Source: CAYHIN01 sp964356705 (lineage in GTDB: Bacteria; Patescibacteriota; Microgenomatia; CAZETR01; Amesbacteraceae). Taken from it: a stretch of 64,000 nt of DNA. Shown here piece by piece: positions 1-6,772 of this stretch. The stretch lies in contig CAYHIN010000001.1 of the NCBI GenBank assembly GCA_964356705.1, positions 1-64,000 on the forward strand, read 5' to 3'. The translations under genes and the position numbers were made by a program. The notes under the pieces were generated by a model. That model was given only the letters and a program-made list of their open reading frames with translations, ran no database searches and was not told the origin of the DNA. Within the stretch, counting starts at the first letter, position 1; each line of letters opens with the position of its first letter.

Positions 1-400
1 GCATTAAAGCAAAAAAAGCCCAATCTATTACCTGTGGTCTTATTCCTGCTCTTCCTACCCAAGTCATCAGAGCAAATACCAATGGTATATGCAAAAAATC
101 AGTATCCAAATCCCAGATCAAAAGTCCCACAGCCAGTCCCACTATTCCAGCAAATATTGCAGCAAGAGCAACAGTACCAAAGTTGTCAAAAACGATAAAC
201 ATTCCAATATCAGTCAGCCACTCATGAGCAACAACCGGAAACCGGCTCATGGTATAAGAAAAAGGATCAGTCAAAGGCAAACCCTTCTCCAATATCAGCT
301 CCCCAGTCTTTATATGCCACCCAAAATCAGGATCCAGATTTCCCATCCCCACTACAAAAGTCATCAAAAAAACCAGGATGACCCACACCCATCTCTTCAT
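1..400 (-). CDS. Polytopic membrane protein, C-terminus beyond the left edge
   Basis: Reading the minus strand from an ATG at 400 gives 133 open codons that run off the window, so the protein is partial. It opens with a membrane segment (MKRWVWVILVFLMTFVVGMG), followed by a loop with D-P-D-F-G-W-H, T-G-E, D-P-F-S-Y-T and H-E-W-L-T-D, and then further hydrophobic stretches. This loop pattern is familiar from polytopic membrane proteins of unknown role that are loosely compared with GT-C glycosyltransferases; the substrate cannot be inferred. The start overlaps the stop of the upstream Nudix gene by four bases (ATGA), which makes it the last visible gene of a HAD-Nudix-membrane operon. Confidence 0.7.
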   Translation of the reverse strand, partial: MKRWVWVILVFLMTFVVGMGNLDPDFGWHIKTGELILEKGLPLTDPFSYTMSRFPVVAHEWLTDIGMFIVFDNFGTVALAAIFAGIVGLAVGLLIWDLDTDFLHIPLVFALMTWVGRAGIRPQVIDWAFFALM

Positions 401-816
401 GACAAAGTTCCAGCAGTCAACTTCAGCAGCTCCTTCTCATTTTTATGAGCCAAAAGTGTCATGGCTTCATTATAAGTGACCCATCTCGTTTCCGCAGTCT
501 CCTCTCCAAAGCCTTCGGGGAGATCCTCTTCCCACTCCATCACAAAATATGTCACAAACTTCATGACTCTCTCTTTATTTTGATCCACAAACCATATTTT
601 CATAGTCGGCAACTTAGCTTTAATTATTGCCTTCACTCCCACTTCTTCTCGTACTTCTCGCAAAGCGGCCGTTTCCAGATTCTCTCCAGGATCGATCCAT
701 CCCTTAGGCCAGCTCCATCCCAAGTTTCCCCTATACTCCGGATTTGGTGTAGGTCTTCTGATTAGCCATTTGCCATTTCTATGTACCAAACCGCCCGCAC
801 TAAACTCTCTTTTCAT
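397..816 (-). CDS. Nudix hydrolase
   Basis: This 139-residue protein carries a complete Nudix box: a glycine in G-W-I-D-P-G, E six positions later, then R-E-V-R-E-E-V-G-V, matching G-x5-E-x7-R-E-U-x-E-E-x-G-U. The box binds the divalent metal that cleaves a nucleoside diphosphate linked to another group. The length is that of a single-domain MutT-like enzyme. The N-terminal strand (EFSAGGLVHR) is typical of the family, and the P-x-G-W-I-D-P-G-E loop resembles Ap4A-hydrolase-type members, so a diadenosine polyphosphate or oxidised nucleotide substrate is possible but not shown. Its start lies 17 bases inside the end of the HAD gene, so the two are translationally coupled. Confidence 0.9.
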   Translation of the reverse strand: MKREFSAGGLVHRNGKWLIRRPTPNPEYRGNLGWSWPKGWIDPGENLETAALREVREEVGVKAIIKAKLPTMKIWFVDQNKERVMKFVTYFVMEWEEDLPEGFGEETAETRWVTYNEAMTLLAHKNEKELLKLTAGTLS

Positions 817-1552
817 TGTTCAATATTACTAGGTCTCTCACCTGATATAAATCAGTTACAGTAACCACTCTCTCGTGTTTTACTCCTTCTCTAATAGGAA
901 GAGCGGTTTCTAGTTCATTCTTCCTAACCAACCAACAAGCCTCATAAAAATTTTCTTTGGCTGCAGCATTAGCATCTGCCTGCAAATTATCGCCCACAAC
1001 AATTGTGTTATTTTCATCAAAACGATAATAATACGCCCCATCTCTCCATACCCATGGTACTTTTTGAAAACGCACATTCAAATTGAAAAAGTTTCCATAT
1101 TTTATATATGGTCCAATTCCAGTCCATTCGATCTTGTCTTGAGACCACCACTTCCTTGAATGAGACACAACCCCCATTTCGATATTTCTAGCCTTTAATT
1201 GCTCGAATACCGGAATTACGTCGTCAAACAATTTAATTGGCTCTCTGTATGTTCTATCTAATAGTCCCTCAAATTCCCTCCAAACTGTCGGAGCCACTCC
1301 AGGATATGCATTCCTAAAACCACCCGTACAAATCGGAATCAGAGCCTCTGGATCTACGTTTAATATTCTATGACCCTCCCTCCAATACTTGTTAAATCTA
1401 TTTTCTACCTCTTTCAGTTCTATTCCCAACGCATATGCTAAATACAATCTAGCAATACCATGCCACTTCCTGAAAACTTCCTGAGTATCTCCAAGCGTCA
1501 GATCAAAGTCCCACAATATATATTTAATCTCATTCCACTCTTTCAGATTCAT
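800..1552 (-). CDS. HAD-superfamily hydrolase
   Basis: The 250-residue protein has HAD motif I near its N-terminus (D15-F-D17-L-T19), giving the nucleophile and acid/base aspartates, and motif IV late in the chain (V-V-G-D-N-L-Q-A-D). Between them lies an alpha-helical cap of about 90 residues with several Trp/Tyr, as in subclass C1 phosphatases. A phosphatase role is inferred; the substrate is unknown. The ATG follows a TAGAAT hexamer by six bases, suggesting a near-leaderless message whose promoter sits in the 18 bases between tRNA-Arg(CCG) and this gene. It heads an operon with the overlapping Nudix gene. Confidence 0.85.
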   Translation of the reverse strand: MNLKEWNEIKYILWDFDLTLGDTQEVFRKWHGIARLYLAYALGIELKEVENRFNKYWREGHRILNVDPEALIPICTGGFRNAYPGVAPTVWREFEGLLDRTYREPIKLFDDVIPVFEQLKARNIEMGVVSHSRKWWSQDKIEWTGIGPYIKYGNFFNLNVRFQKVPWVWRDGAYYYRFDENNTIVVGDNLQADANAAAKENFYEACWLVRKNELETALPIREGVKHERVVTVTDLYQVRDLVILNNEKRV

Positions 1553-1570
1553 TCAGGGATTCTACACTAG

Positions 1571-1642
1571 TGCCCTCCGGGCGAATCGAACGCCCATCGA
1601 CGGGTTCGGAACCCGGCACTCTATCCATTGAGCTAGGAGAGC
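1571..1642 (-). tRNA. tRNA-Arg(CCG)
   Basis: The minus strand folds into a cloverleaf with acceptor GCTCTCC/GGAGGGC, an anticodon loop TTCCGAA (anticodon CCG, reading CGG) and a T-loop TTCGATT. The discriminator is A and no CCA is encoded. It is the first of three clustered minus-strand tRNA genes; the HAD gene begins 18 bases downstream. Confidence 0.93.
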
Positions 1643-1643
1643 A

Positions 1644-1735
<92 letters not shown>

Positions 1736-1736
1736 C

Positions 1737-1811
1737 TGGTGCACCCGGACCGAATTGAACGGTCATCAGAACTTCCGCAAAGTCCTACTCTATCCTTTGA
1801 GCTACGGGTGC
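1737..1811 (-). tRNA. tRNA-Arg(GCG)
   Basis: The cloverleaf has acceptor GCACCCG/CGGGTGC, anticodon stem GGACT/AGTTC with loop TTGCGGA (anticodon GCG, reading CGC and CGU), T-loop TTCAATT, discriminator A and an encoded CCA at 1737-1739. Most bacteria read CGU/CGC with an inosine-modified ACG anticodon; a genomic GCG anticodon is uncommon in bacteria, although usual in archaea. Confidence 0.93.
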
Positions 1812-1838
1812 TTCGTGCCCAATTTTACCATTTCAGCC

Positions 1839-2342
1839 CTACCTAGTCTCCAAAGGAAAAGTCTTGGAGAGCCATTTCCCAGCTTTATCTATTCCCGTCT
1901 CTTCCGGCACTTCATGCAACAAATAGCGGCTCATCGCCGCTTCGATCTTTTCTTCATCCATTTCGCCAAGTGGCATGACTACGCGAAACGCTAGTCCCTC
2001 CGGGGTGTCAATCATCAGCACTCTTTGTCCCCATTTTTCTGTGATCCACCATCTGATCATTGCTTCCCACATGTACAGTCTGCCATGTACTCTCACCCCC
2101 CGCGTGGTAATTCCGTATTCTACTTCCTCAGGTGGCACCGTAGACCAGACATAATAAGCAAAAATCAGTGCCACAATGACCGCAATTGCCATCCATTCCC
2201 CAGCAATAGCCAGCACTATCCCTAAGAGCACCCCAATCACGACCGGGATCGTAAGAAACTGTTTTTCCCGCTTTTTATACAATCTCGAGAACGCCTTCCA
2301 CGTCACCAAAACTTTTTCTTGTTCTACTCGCCCTCCCTCCAT
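1839..2342 (-). CDS. Two-helix membrane protein, PH-like C-terminus
   Basis: A 167-residue protein with a charged N-terminus, two adjacent membrane helices at roughly residues 30-48 and 50-68, and a C-terminal soluble part of about 95 residues (starting V-E-Y-G-I-T-T-R-G-V) rich in alternating strands that resembles small bacterial PH-like domains tethered to membranes. No catalytic motif is visible and the function is unknown; similar small proteins are common in CPR genomes. A TATATT hexamer lies six bases before the ATG, consistent with a leaderless message. It stands alone between two tRNA groups. Confidence 0.75.
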   Translation of the reverse strand: MEGGRVEQEKVLVTWKAFSRLYKKREKQFLTIPVVIGVLLGIVLAIAGEWMAIAVIVALIFAYYVWSTVPPEEVEYGITTRGVRVHGRLYMWEAMIRWWITEKWGQRVLMIDTPEGLAFRVVMPLGEMDEEKIEAAMSRYLLHEVPEETGIDKAGKWLSKTFPLETR

Positions 2343-2380
2343 GCATCAAATATAACACAAGGGAAGGGTGCCTCCAATGG

Positions 2381-2386
2381 TATAAT
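2381..2386 (+). promoter_or_regulatory. -10 element of tRNA-Ser(TGA)
   Basis: A perfect TATAAT hexamer lies nine bases before the first base of tRNA-Ser(TGA), at the distance expected for a transcript that starts close to the mature 5' end. Confidence 0.7.
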
Positions 2387-2395
2387 TTTGAGGCT

Positions 2396-2480
2396 GGAGG
2401 AATTGAGCAATGGTGGCTCATCAGTCTTGAAAACTGAGGTCAGCAATGACATGTGGGTTCGAATCCCTCTTCCTCCGCCA
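2396..2480 (+). tRNA. tRNA-Ser(TGA)
   Basis: A class II cloverleaf with acceptor GGAGGAA/TTCCTCC, anticodon stem TCAGT/ACTGA and loop CTTGAAA (anticodon TGA, reading UCA/UCG), a long variable arm, T-loop TTCGAAT and discriminator G followed by CCA. The T-stem carries one T-T mismatch. The terminal GCCA is also the first four bases of a palindromic repeat (2477-2493), so the CCA may have come with, or been shared with, that repeat. Confidence 0.93.
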
Positions 2481-2493
2481 CGCTTAGCGTGGC
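2477..2493 (+). repeat. ACGCTTAGCGT-type palindrome fused to a tRNA 3' end
   Basis: The palindrome GCCACGCTTAGCGTGGC overlaps the CCA of tRNA-Ser(TGA). The same core, CGCTTAGCG, occurs four more times inside the PrgI-like gene (23716-23754 and 23897-23935). A second hairpin, GTCCGCTCAGCGGAC, follows at once in the spacer before tRNA-Ser(GCT). Confidence 0.8.
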
Positions 2494-2527
2494 GACTGGT
2501 CCGCTCAGCGGACCCGCCCAGCTTTCT

Positions 2528-2612
2528 GGAGGATATTCCGATCGGCTAAGGAAATGGTTTGCTAAACCATGGATGCGAAAGCGTCCGGTGGGTTCGACTC
2601 CCACATCCTCCG
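2528..2612 (+). tRNA. tRNA-Ser(GCT)
   Basis: A class II cloverleaf with acceptor GGAGGAT/ATCCTCC, anticodon stem ATGGT/ACCAT, loop TTGCTAA (anticodon GCT, reading AGC/AGU), variable arm ATGCGAAAGCGT, T-loop TTCGACT and discriminator G. CCA is not encoded. It follows tRNA-Ser(TGA) by 47 bases and is probably co-transcribed with it. Confidence 0.94.
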
Positions 2613-2619
2613 CACAAAA

Positions 2620-2730
2620 TTATTTCCGCTTCTTGTCCTTAGTGCGCATCACGTCTGCCCAATAAACCAGTGCCACAGCAACCAACAAAATTGCTATCGC
2701 CAGATAAAAAACACCCATTCCATTTCCCAT
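2620..2730 (-). CDS. Small single-helix membrane protein (36 aa)
   Basis: A 36-residue frame on the minus strand starts MGNGMGVFYLAIAILLVAVA, continues with one hydrophobic helix to L-V-Y-W, and ends in a basic tail (RTKDKKRK). A strong Shine-Dalgarno (AAAGGAGGA) lies nine bases before the ATG, inside the end of the upstream membrane-protein gene whose stop is one base away, so the pair forms a tight operon. The N-out, positive-inside single helix suggests a small membrane protein; the function is unknown. The gene is too short for most gene finders, but the ribosome site and the composition support it. Confidence 0.65.
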   Translation of the reverse strand: MGNGMGVFYLAIAILLVAVALVYWADVMRTKDKKRK

Positions 2731-2731
2731 A

Positions 2732-2932
2732 TTAAGTCCTCCTTTCCTCTGCTATCCTAGCTAGTCGCAAACTAATCCACAAAGCCGCAAAAGAAAATCC
2801 CAACGCAACCACCAGCCCAAACAAAGTCACCTGCTGGCCAGTAAAAAGTGATCCCAAAATAGAGCCTACAGACAATATTGAAATATTTCCTGTCCACTCG
2901 GAAAGTCTGTTATACATTTCACTGGTGAACAT
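2732..2932 (-). CDS. Small two-helix membrane protein
   Basis: The chosen start is the ATG at 2932 (66 residues, beginning MFTSEMYNRLSEW), because a TATACT hexamer occupies 2939-2944, just six bases upstream; an open frame extending to 2968 would run through that promoter. Two hydrophobic helices (about residues 15-31 and 33-54) are followed by a charged end R-L-A-R-I-A-E-E-R-R-T. No family is recognised. It is the first gene of a two-gene operon with the 36-residue membrane protein and diverges from tRNA-Ser(ACT). Confidence 0.65.
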   Translation of the reverse strand: MFTSEMYNRLSEWTGNISILSVGSILGSLFTGQQVTLFGLVVALGFSFAALWISLRLARIAEERRT

Positions 2933-2953
2933 GCTTTCAGTATACCAAACAAG

Positions 2954-2959
2954 TATAAT
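2954..2959 (+). promoter_or_regulatory. -10 element of tRNA-Ser(ACT)
   Basis: TATAAT ends ten bases before the mature 5' end of tRNA-Ser(ACT). The oppositely directed TATACT of the membrane-protein operon lies at 2939-2944, so this is a compact divergent promoter. Confidence 0.7.
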
Positions 2960-2969
2960 TAGCCTCACA

Positions 2970-3054
2970 GGAGAGGTCGCATAGTGGTCGAGTGCATCGG
3001 TTTACTAAACCGACGGGGCGCAAGCTCTCGCGAGTTCGAATCTCGCCCTCTCCG
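2970..3054 (+). tRNA. tRNA-Ser(ACT), unusual anticodon
   Basis: A well-formed class II cloverleaf: acceptor GGAGAGG/CCTCTCC (identical to tRNA-Ser(CGA)), D-stem GCAT/GTGC, anticodon stem TCGGT/ACCGA with loop TTACTAA (anticodon ACT), variable arm GGGGC-GCAA-GCTCT, T-stem GCGAG/CTCGC and discriminator G. CCA is not encoded; a palindromic repeat begins immediately. The body has serine identity features (long variable arm, G73). It would read AGU; deamination of A34 to inosine would risk reading the arginine codon AGA. Confidence 0.9.
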
Positions 3055-3086
3055 CCTTCGGCTCGTCGTAGCGTAGCGAAGACGGC
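3053..3086 (+). repeat. Palindromic repeat, CCTCGCCGTAGC family
   Basis: The stretch from GCCTTCGGCTC to GCGAAGACGGC is an imperfect inverted repeat directly abutting tRNA-Ser(ACT). Related copies lie inside comF (3694-3732) and in the valS leader (44622-44660). Confidence 0.65.
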
Positions 3087-3094
3087 AATCTATT

Positions 3095-3337
3095 ATGACT
3101 TATGTCTACCTTCTGCTTTGCTCAGACAAAAAATCTTATATCGGATGCACAGAGAACCTCAAAGAAAGGATTGATCGACATCAAAAGGGTCATGTACCTG
3201 CCACTGCAGATCGATTACCAATTAAATTGGTAGCATATTTCAGTTTCGAAAATAAGTACACTGCTTTCAACTTCGAAAAATACTTAAAATCTAGTTCGGG
3301 CAGGTCCTTTATAAAGAAACACAAATTCTTTGAATAA
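3095..3337 (+). CDS. GIY-YIG domain protein
   Basis: An 80-residue protein that is essentially one GIY-YIG nuclease domain: Y-V-Y-L-L in the first strand, S-Y-I-G-C-T in the second, then the helix with the conserved arginine (N-L-K-E-R-I-D-R-H), and a late glutamate (F-N-F-E-K-Y-L-K). These residues form the metal-dependent phosphodiesterase site. Stand-alone members (URI/YhbQ-like) are common and their targets are mostly unknown. The canonical GIY is changed to VYL and YIG is kept. The gene ends head-on against comF, the two stop codons abutting. Confidence 0.88.
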   Translation: MTYVYLLLCSDKKSYIGCTENLKERIDRHQKGHVPATADRLPIKLVAYFSFENKYTAFNFEKYLKSSSGRSFIKKHKFFE

Positions 3338-4054
3338 TCACCTCGCCAAGACCAGTCCCCAAACATTTTTAACTCCCGCTTTTTTCAGCACCCTTGCACA
3401 TTCGCTCATAGTCGCCCCCGTCGTCCACACGTCATCCACCAACAACACATTTTGTCCCCTCTCCAGAATTGTGGAGAGGGGCTGGGGTGAGGTGACAAAA
3501 GCGTTGACCATACTTTCCAAACGCTCCTCTCTCGTCCTTCCCACCTGCCTACCCGTATCCTTTGTTCTTATTAATAAATTCCTCACTTCCAACTGATTCA
3601 CAGATTCACTGATTAACTTAGCTATTATCTCCGCTTGATTAAACCCTCTTTCAGCCAGTCTTTTAGGATGTAGTGGCACAGGCACAACCACGGGCCTCGC
3701 CTCGCCGAAGCTATAAGCGAAGGCGGTCTTATCATCCAAAATTCTCTTTATATATTCAAATTCGACCCTATCTTCAAAATCAGTGATTAGTTGTCCCAAA
3801 TAGTCATACAGATGATAGTACTTAGCCTTAGAAATCAGTTTTTTAGTCAGCCCCTCATACGCCCACAAGCATGTCAGTCCATTCAGTGGCCCCTTACAAT
3901 ACGAGTGTCTCAGGCCATACCTACTATTTCGCCGGCATGAGGGACATATCTGCTCCTCTTCCCACATTCCCACTTCACAAGTGCTACATACATATCTGCC
4001 CAGTTTCCCACACGACACACACTTTTTAGGAAAGATCAAATCTAACCAAGACAC
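3338..4054 (-). CDS. comF: ComF family amidophosphoribosyltransferase-like protein
   Basis: The 238-residue protein has the ComF layout: an N-terminal zinc-finger region with cysteine pairs (C-V-S-C, C-S-T-C, C-P-S-C), then a type I phosphoribosyltransferase domain with the loop V-P-V-P-L-H-P-K-R and the PRPP motif L-L-V-D-D-V-W-T-T-G-A-T. ComF is needed for DNA uptake in naturally competent bacteria, acting on the cytosolic side where single-stranded DNA enters. Two repeat elements are translated in frame: A-F-A-Y-S-F-G-E-A-R from a CCTCGCC palindrome, and T-S-P-Q-P-L-S-T-I-L-E-R-G from the CCCTCTCC hairpin just before the PRPP motif. The zinc finger suggests an active protein. Confidence 0.9.
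   Translation of the reverse strand: MSWLDLIFPKKCVSCGKLGRYVCSTCEVGMWEEEQICPSCRRNSRYGLRHSYCKGPLNGLTCLWAYEGLTKKLISKAKYYHLYDYLGQLITDFEDRVEFEYIKRILDDKTAFAYSFGEARPVVVPVPLHPKRLAERGFNQAEIIAKLISESVNQLEVRNLLIRTKDTGRQVGRTREERLESMVNAFVTSPQPLSTILERGQNVLLVDDVWTTGATMSECARVLKKAGVKNVWGLVLAR
3456..3492 (+). repeat. CCCTCTCC...GGAGAGGG...GGTGAGG hairpin repeat inside comF
   Basis: This copy has stem CCCCTCTCC/GGAGAGGGG followed by the conserved tail CTGGGGTGAGG. Other copies lie at 23774-23807, 23996-24029 and 25113-25148, with a diverged form at 4074-4110. Here it is translated in frame on the minus strand. Confidence 0.85.
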
Positions 4055-4073
4055 TCAGCAAGTATAAGTAGTG

Positions 4074-4110
4074 TCTCCCTCTTAGAGTAAGAGGGAGATT
4101 AAGAGGGTGA
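4074..4110 (+). repeat. Diverged CCCTCTCC-family hairpin downstream of tmRNA
   Basis: TCTCCCTCTTA and TAAGAGGGAGA flank a three-base loop and are followed by AGAGGGTGA, a diverged form of the repeat found in comF. It lies just past the tmRNA 3' end but has no U-tract, so a role as terminator is uncertain. Confidence 0.6.
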
Positions 4111-4116
4111 TATTTG

Positions 4117-4523
4117 TGGAGATGGAGGGAATTGAACCCTCGTCTGATTAAGGATTGAGTTTCAGTTGTTACAAGCTTGTCTGGCTTTTAAGAAAGCTAG
4201 CAAAAATGATTGACTTCTCTTGATCTAACCGCGATCAATCAATCTTAGTTAGAAGCATCTCGATTGGTTGTCACTTCAAACTACAGTCGAGAAAATAGTT
4301 TGAAATGCCAGTTAAGCTGCGTACGCGTAAACGCGAGCGGAGCGAGGCTGGGAGCTGACGGCGGAAGCCATGTCAGATCCGATTACTCGGAACCTAGAGG
4401 CCACGACGTTAGCCGTGTTGACGAAAGCGTCGACACTTAACTTTTGAACCTGTTTTACGAGTGTTGTTCAAACTCGGCTTGCTGAAATTTCAAAGGGCTT
4501 AGTCATCGATGCCTAGCATCCCC
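4117..4523 (-). ncRNA. ssrA: tmRNA (ssrA)
   Basis: The minus strand carries a tRNA-like domain split between the two ends: 5' GGGGATG pairs with 3' CATCTCC, and the T-arm GAGGG-TTCAATT-CCCTC is intact; the discriminator is A and CCA is not encoded. Pseudoknot 1 is visible near 4444-4477 (CGAGT/ACTCG interlocked with TTGAAC/GTTCAA). The tag frame ends V-Y-A-Y-A-A-stop, with GCAGCTTAA at 4312-4320 as in many bacterial tmRNAs. The RNA rescues stalled ribosomes with SmpB, whose gene lies just upstream on the same strand. A -10 TATAAT sits at 4536-4541. Confidence 0.92.
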
Positions 4524-4535
4524 AACTAGCCTCAG

Positions 4536-4541
4536 ATTATA
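4536..4541 (-). promoter_or_regulatory. -10 element of tmRNA
   Basis: On the minus strand TATAAT lies 12 bases before the mature 5' end of tmRNA, in the spacer after smpB, so tmRNA can be transcribed independently of smpB. Confidence 0.65.
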
Positions 4542-4569
4542 GCAAAGACAAGCCACTTTTTCAAGTTTA

Positions 4570-5016
4570 TTACTTCATCTCCCTCTCCATATCCCGCTCC
4601 ACATCAGCCTGCTTGATACTCTCTCTTTTTTCATACTTTTTCTTCCCTCGAGCCAATCCCAGCTCCAGCTTCACTTTCCCATCTTTTGTATACATAGCCG
4701 TAGGCACGAGGAGTAGCCTGGACTGTTTCATTTTTGAAGCCAGTTGCACTATCTCCTTTTGATGCAAAAGCAGCTTGCGTTCATGCCCCGGGTCATAATT
4801 GGTGTTATCCGCGTGTTTATAAGGATAGATGTGGATATTGATACTAAATACCTCCATCGCTCCAAATTTGGATGTCCTGATCTTGGCATACGCATTTCCT
4901 AGATCCACTCCTCCCGCCTTGGCCGATTTCACCTCAGGTCCTGTCAGGACTATCCCTGCCTCAACCCTCTCCGCGATGTCGTAGTTAAATCTAGCTTTTT
5001 GATTAATGACCCTCAC
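4570..5016 (-). CDS. smpB: SsrA-binding protein SmpB
   Basis: At 148 residues the protein has the usual SmpB length. Recognisable family blocks are N-x-K-A-R-F-N-Y, L-T-G-P-E-V-K-S, the R-K-L-L-L-H-Q-K-E-I segment and the basic C-terminal tail beginning G-K-K-K-Y-E-K-R-E, which enters the ribosomal mRNA channel. SmpB binds the tRNA-like domain of tmRNA and delivers it to stalled ribosomes; its partner gene ssrA lies 46 bases downstream. The start overlaps the end of the preceding membrane-protein gene by 14 bases, so smpB is translated from a longer operon. Confidence 0.97.
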   Translation of the reverse strand: MRVINQKARFNYDIAERVEAGIVLTGPEVKSAKAGGVDLGNAYAKIRTSKFGAMEVFSINIHIYPYKHADNTNYDPGHERKLLLHQKEIVQLASKMKQSRLLLVPTAMYTKDGKVKLELGLARGKKKYEKRESIKQADVERDMEREMK

Positions 5017-6499
5017 TGATATAGATTTTACTGCCTACTGCAACATATATCACTTCTTCCTCACTTACTACTAGATCCGTGGCCCCTTTTAGTAGTTCAT
5101 TCTTCAGTTGTGATTCATATTTACCCGTCTTATCCAAGATCACGATTCTCTCTTTTTCTGGATCCAAGACATACAGCTTTTCCACTTCATCCGAAGTGTA
5201 GACCACACTATTTTGTCCCAGCTCGGTGTCTAGTCCACTTATACTAAAGCTGTCTTTTACTCCTCTGGTATATTTTAGGATTTCGGATTTCGAGTTTAGA
5301 GTTTTTACCATCCAAATACTGCCATCAATACTCATTCCTTTCGCACCTACAGCCTTCTCCTGATCTTCCCCTACCCATTTCATTTTGGTTCCATACCCAG
5401 CATCAGTCACGGGATATCGCCATATTTCACCGTCTGTTGCCACTCCATATATGTTTCCCGCAAACATTCCAATGTCCACTATTCCCTCACCCATCTGCTC
5501 AGCAGTAATCACCTGTTTACACTTCGCATTCCCCGTGTCACACTGCACTCCTCCTTTATCCCCGAACACAACTACTCGCCCAGGATAAGTAGCGAGAGCC
5601 ACCGGCTTTCCAACAGCGTCAGCTCCAGCCACCACACTACCACTTTTCTTTTTGATATCCACATTTACCAGTCTCGACTCGTTTGTATCTATCCCCCACA
5701 GTTTTCCCCCTATCAGGCTTATTTTCAATACCCTCATTCCCTCTCTTATCAGTCCCCAGTCAATAAGTTCGGAAAGCTCAGTTCGGTTTACTCCATAAGC
5801 TTTTTCTATCAGGCCCGGTATTTTCTCCCTGACAGTCTTCACCCTGTCCTCAAAATCTTTCCCAGAAAAGTTCTCCGCCCTAGTCTTCAGAGCTTCCAAT
5901 TTTCCAGCATCAGTAGAGTTGGATCCAAACTCACTCCACATACTCTCTACCTCCTGAAAATCAGCGCTTTTTTTCAGATCAGTTTCCGCCCGTCTATACC
6001 CCCCGACCCCAAACAAGATTACTCCCAATACCAAAAATCCCAATCCTATATAGATAGTCTTTTTTATCTTTTTTCCCCCATCCATATCGTGTCTATAAGC
6101 CAATCCCATCTTTATTCTTTCCACCCACTTCATCACATCCACTCGAGGCAAGCTCAAACCTCTTGGTTTTTTCACTTTAGGATTTAGGATTTCGTGCTTA
6201 GAGTTTATAAATTCAACTTCAGATTCATTCACAAAGATTTTCAGATCAGGTGATACTCTTCCCTCAAACACCCGCACCCGATCTTCCCCAGGCGTCAGCA
6301 TCACTTTGTTCCCCATCTTCAATATTTCTACTTTTACATTTTTGGCTCCCACGTAAGCTCTTTCTCCCATTATTTCCACCACTCCCACTCGCCCAAACCG
6401 GCCCACGATCCATCCCAGCCTGTCTTTTATCCCCGCTGGCCCATCCTCCCCATCATACAAATTCTCAATCTCACTTTTCTTTACCCCATACACCCACAT
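5003..6499 (-). CDS. Single-pass membrane protein with a propeller-like extracytoplasmic domain
   Basis: A 498-residue protein with a cytoplasmic N-terminal part (about 145 residues, strand-rich), one membrane helix near residues 148-168 (Y-I-G-L-G-F-L-V-L-G-V-I-L-F-G), a charged helical neck, and a long C-terminal part with repeated strand-turn units (for example I-W-R-Y-P, L-Y-V-L-D-P, V-I-L-D-K) as in beta-propeller folds. No enzyme motif is seen. Two short segments, N-S-K-H-E-I-L-N-P and N-S-K-S-E-I-L-K-Y, come from a repeated GATTTAGGATTTCG-type sequence translated in frame. A TAATAT hexamer lies six bases before the ATG. The operon continues into smpB. Confidence 0.7.
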   Translation of the reverse strand: MWVYGVKKSEIENLYDGEDGPAGIKDRLGWIVGRFGRVGVVEIMGERAYVGAKNVKVEILKMGNKVMLTPGEDRVRVFEGRVSPDLKIFVNESEVEFINSKHEILNPKVKKPRGLSLPRVDVMKWVERIKMGLAYRHDMDGGKKIKKTIYIGLGFLVLGVILFGVGGYRRAETDLKKSADFQEVESMWSEFGSNSTDAGKLEALKTRAENFSGKDFEDRVKTVREKIPGLIEKAYGVNRTELSELIDWGLIREGMRVLKISLIGGKLWGIDTNESRLVNVDIKKKSGSVVAGADAVGKPVALATYPGRVVVFGDKGGVQCDTGNAKCKQVITAEQMGEGIVDIGMFAGNIYGVATDGEIWRYPVTDAGYGTKMKWVGEDQEKAVGAKGMSIDGSIWMVKTLNSKSEILKYTRGVKDSFSISGLDTELGQNSVVYTSDEVEKLYVLDPEKERIVILDKTGKYESQLKNELLKGATDLVVSEEEVIYVAVGSKIYISEGH

Positions 6500-6522
6500 A
6501 CAATTATATTAGCACTCAGCAC

Positions 6523-6771
6523 CTACAACCACAGAATAGCCACAATCAGAACTAGTACTGTGAGCAAAAAATGCACTCTGGACAAAAGTTTTACCGTCCC
6601 ATTTATATCCTCCTCGATCGAATCGGTCATAATCGACACCTGCTTGATCACAACCAATGCAAAAAAACCATACATCACCACTCCCAACACAAAAAATATC
6701 TTGACCAAAAGCATCGGTCCAGTTGATACCAAACCTCGGATTGCATCTACTACTGCCGGATCGGTCATCAT
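6523..6771 (-). CDS. Small two-helix membrane protein
   Basis: An 82-residue protein with two hydrophobic helices (about residues 17-42 and 64-82) joined by a loop with acidic residues (S-I-E-E-D-I-N-G). No family motif is recognised, though proteins of this shape are often seen beside PH-domain membrane proteins in CPR genomes. It begins one base after the stop of the PH-domain gene, so the two are co-translated and probably work together in the membrane. Confidence 0.7.
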   Translation of the reverse strand: MMTDPAVVDAIRGLVSTGPMLLVKIFFVLGVVMYGFFALVVIKQVSIMTDSIEEDINGTVKLLSRVHFLLTVLVLIVAILWL

Positions 6772-6772
6772 G

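Noticed and set aside
89..448. + strand frame of 119 codons at the left edge
   Set aside because: It is the reverse of the membrane-protein frame on the minus strand and has no promoter or family match.
2992..3174. Frame over tRNA-Ser(ACT)
   Set aside because: It is the tRNA and the reading frame of the GIY-YIG gene shifted; no independent evidence.
4074..4110. Hairpin downstream of tmRNA as an intrinsic terminator
   Set aside because: Stem is strong but no U-tract follows; it belongs to the CCCTCTCC repeat family instead.
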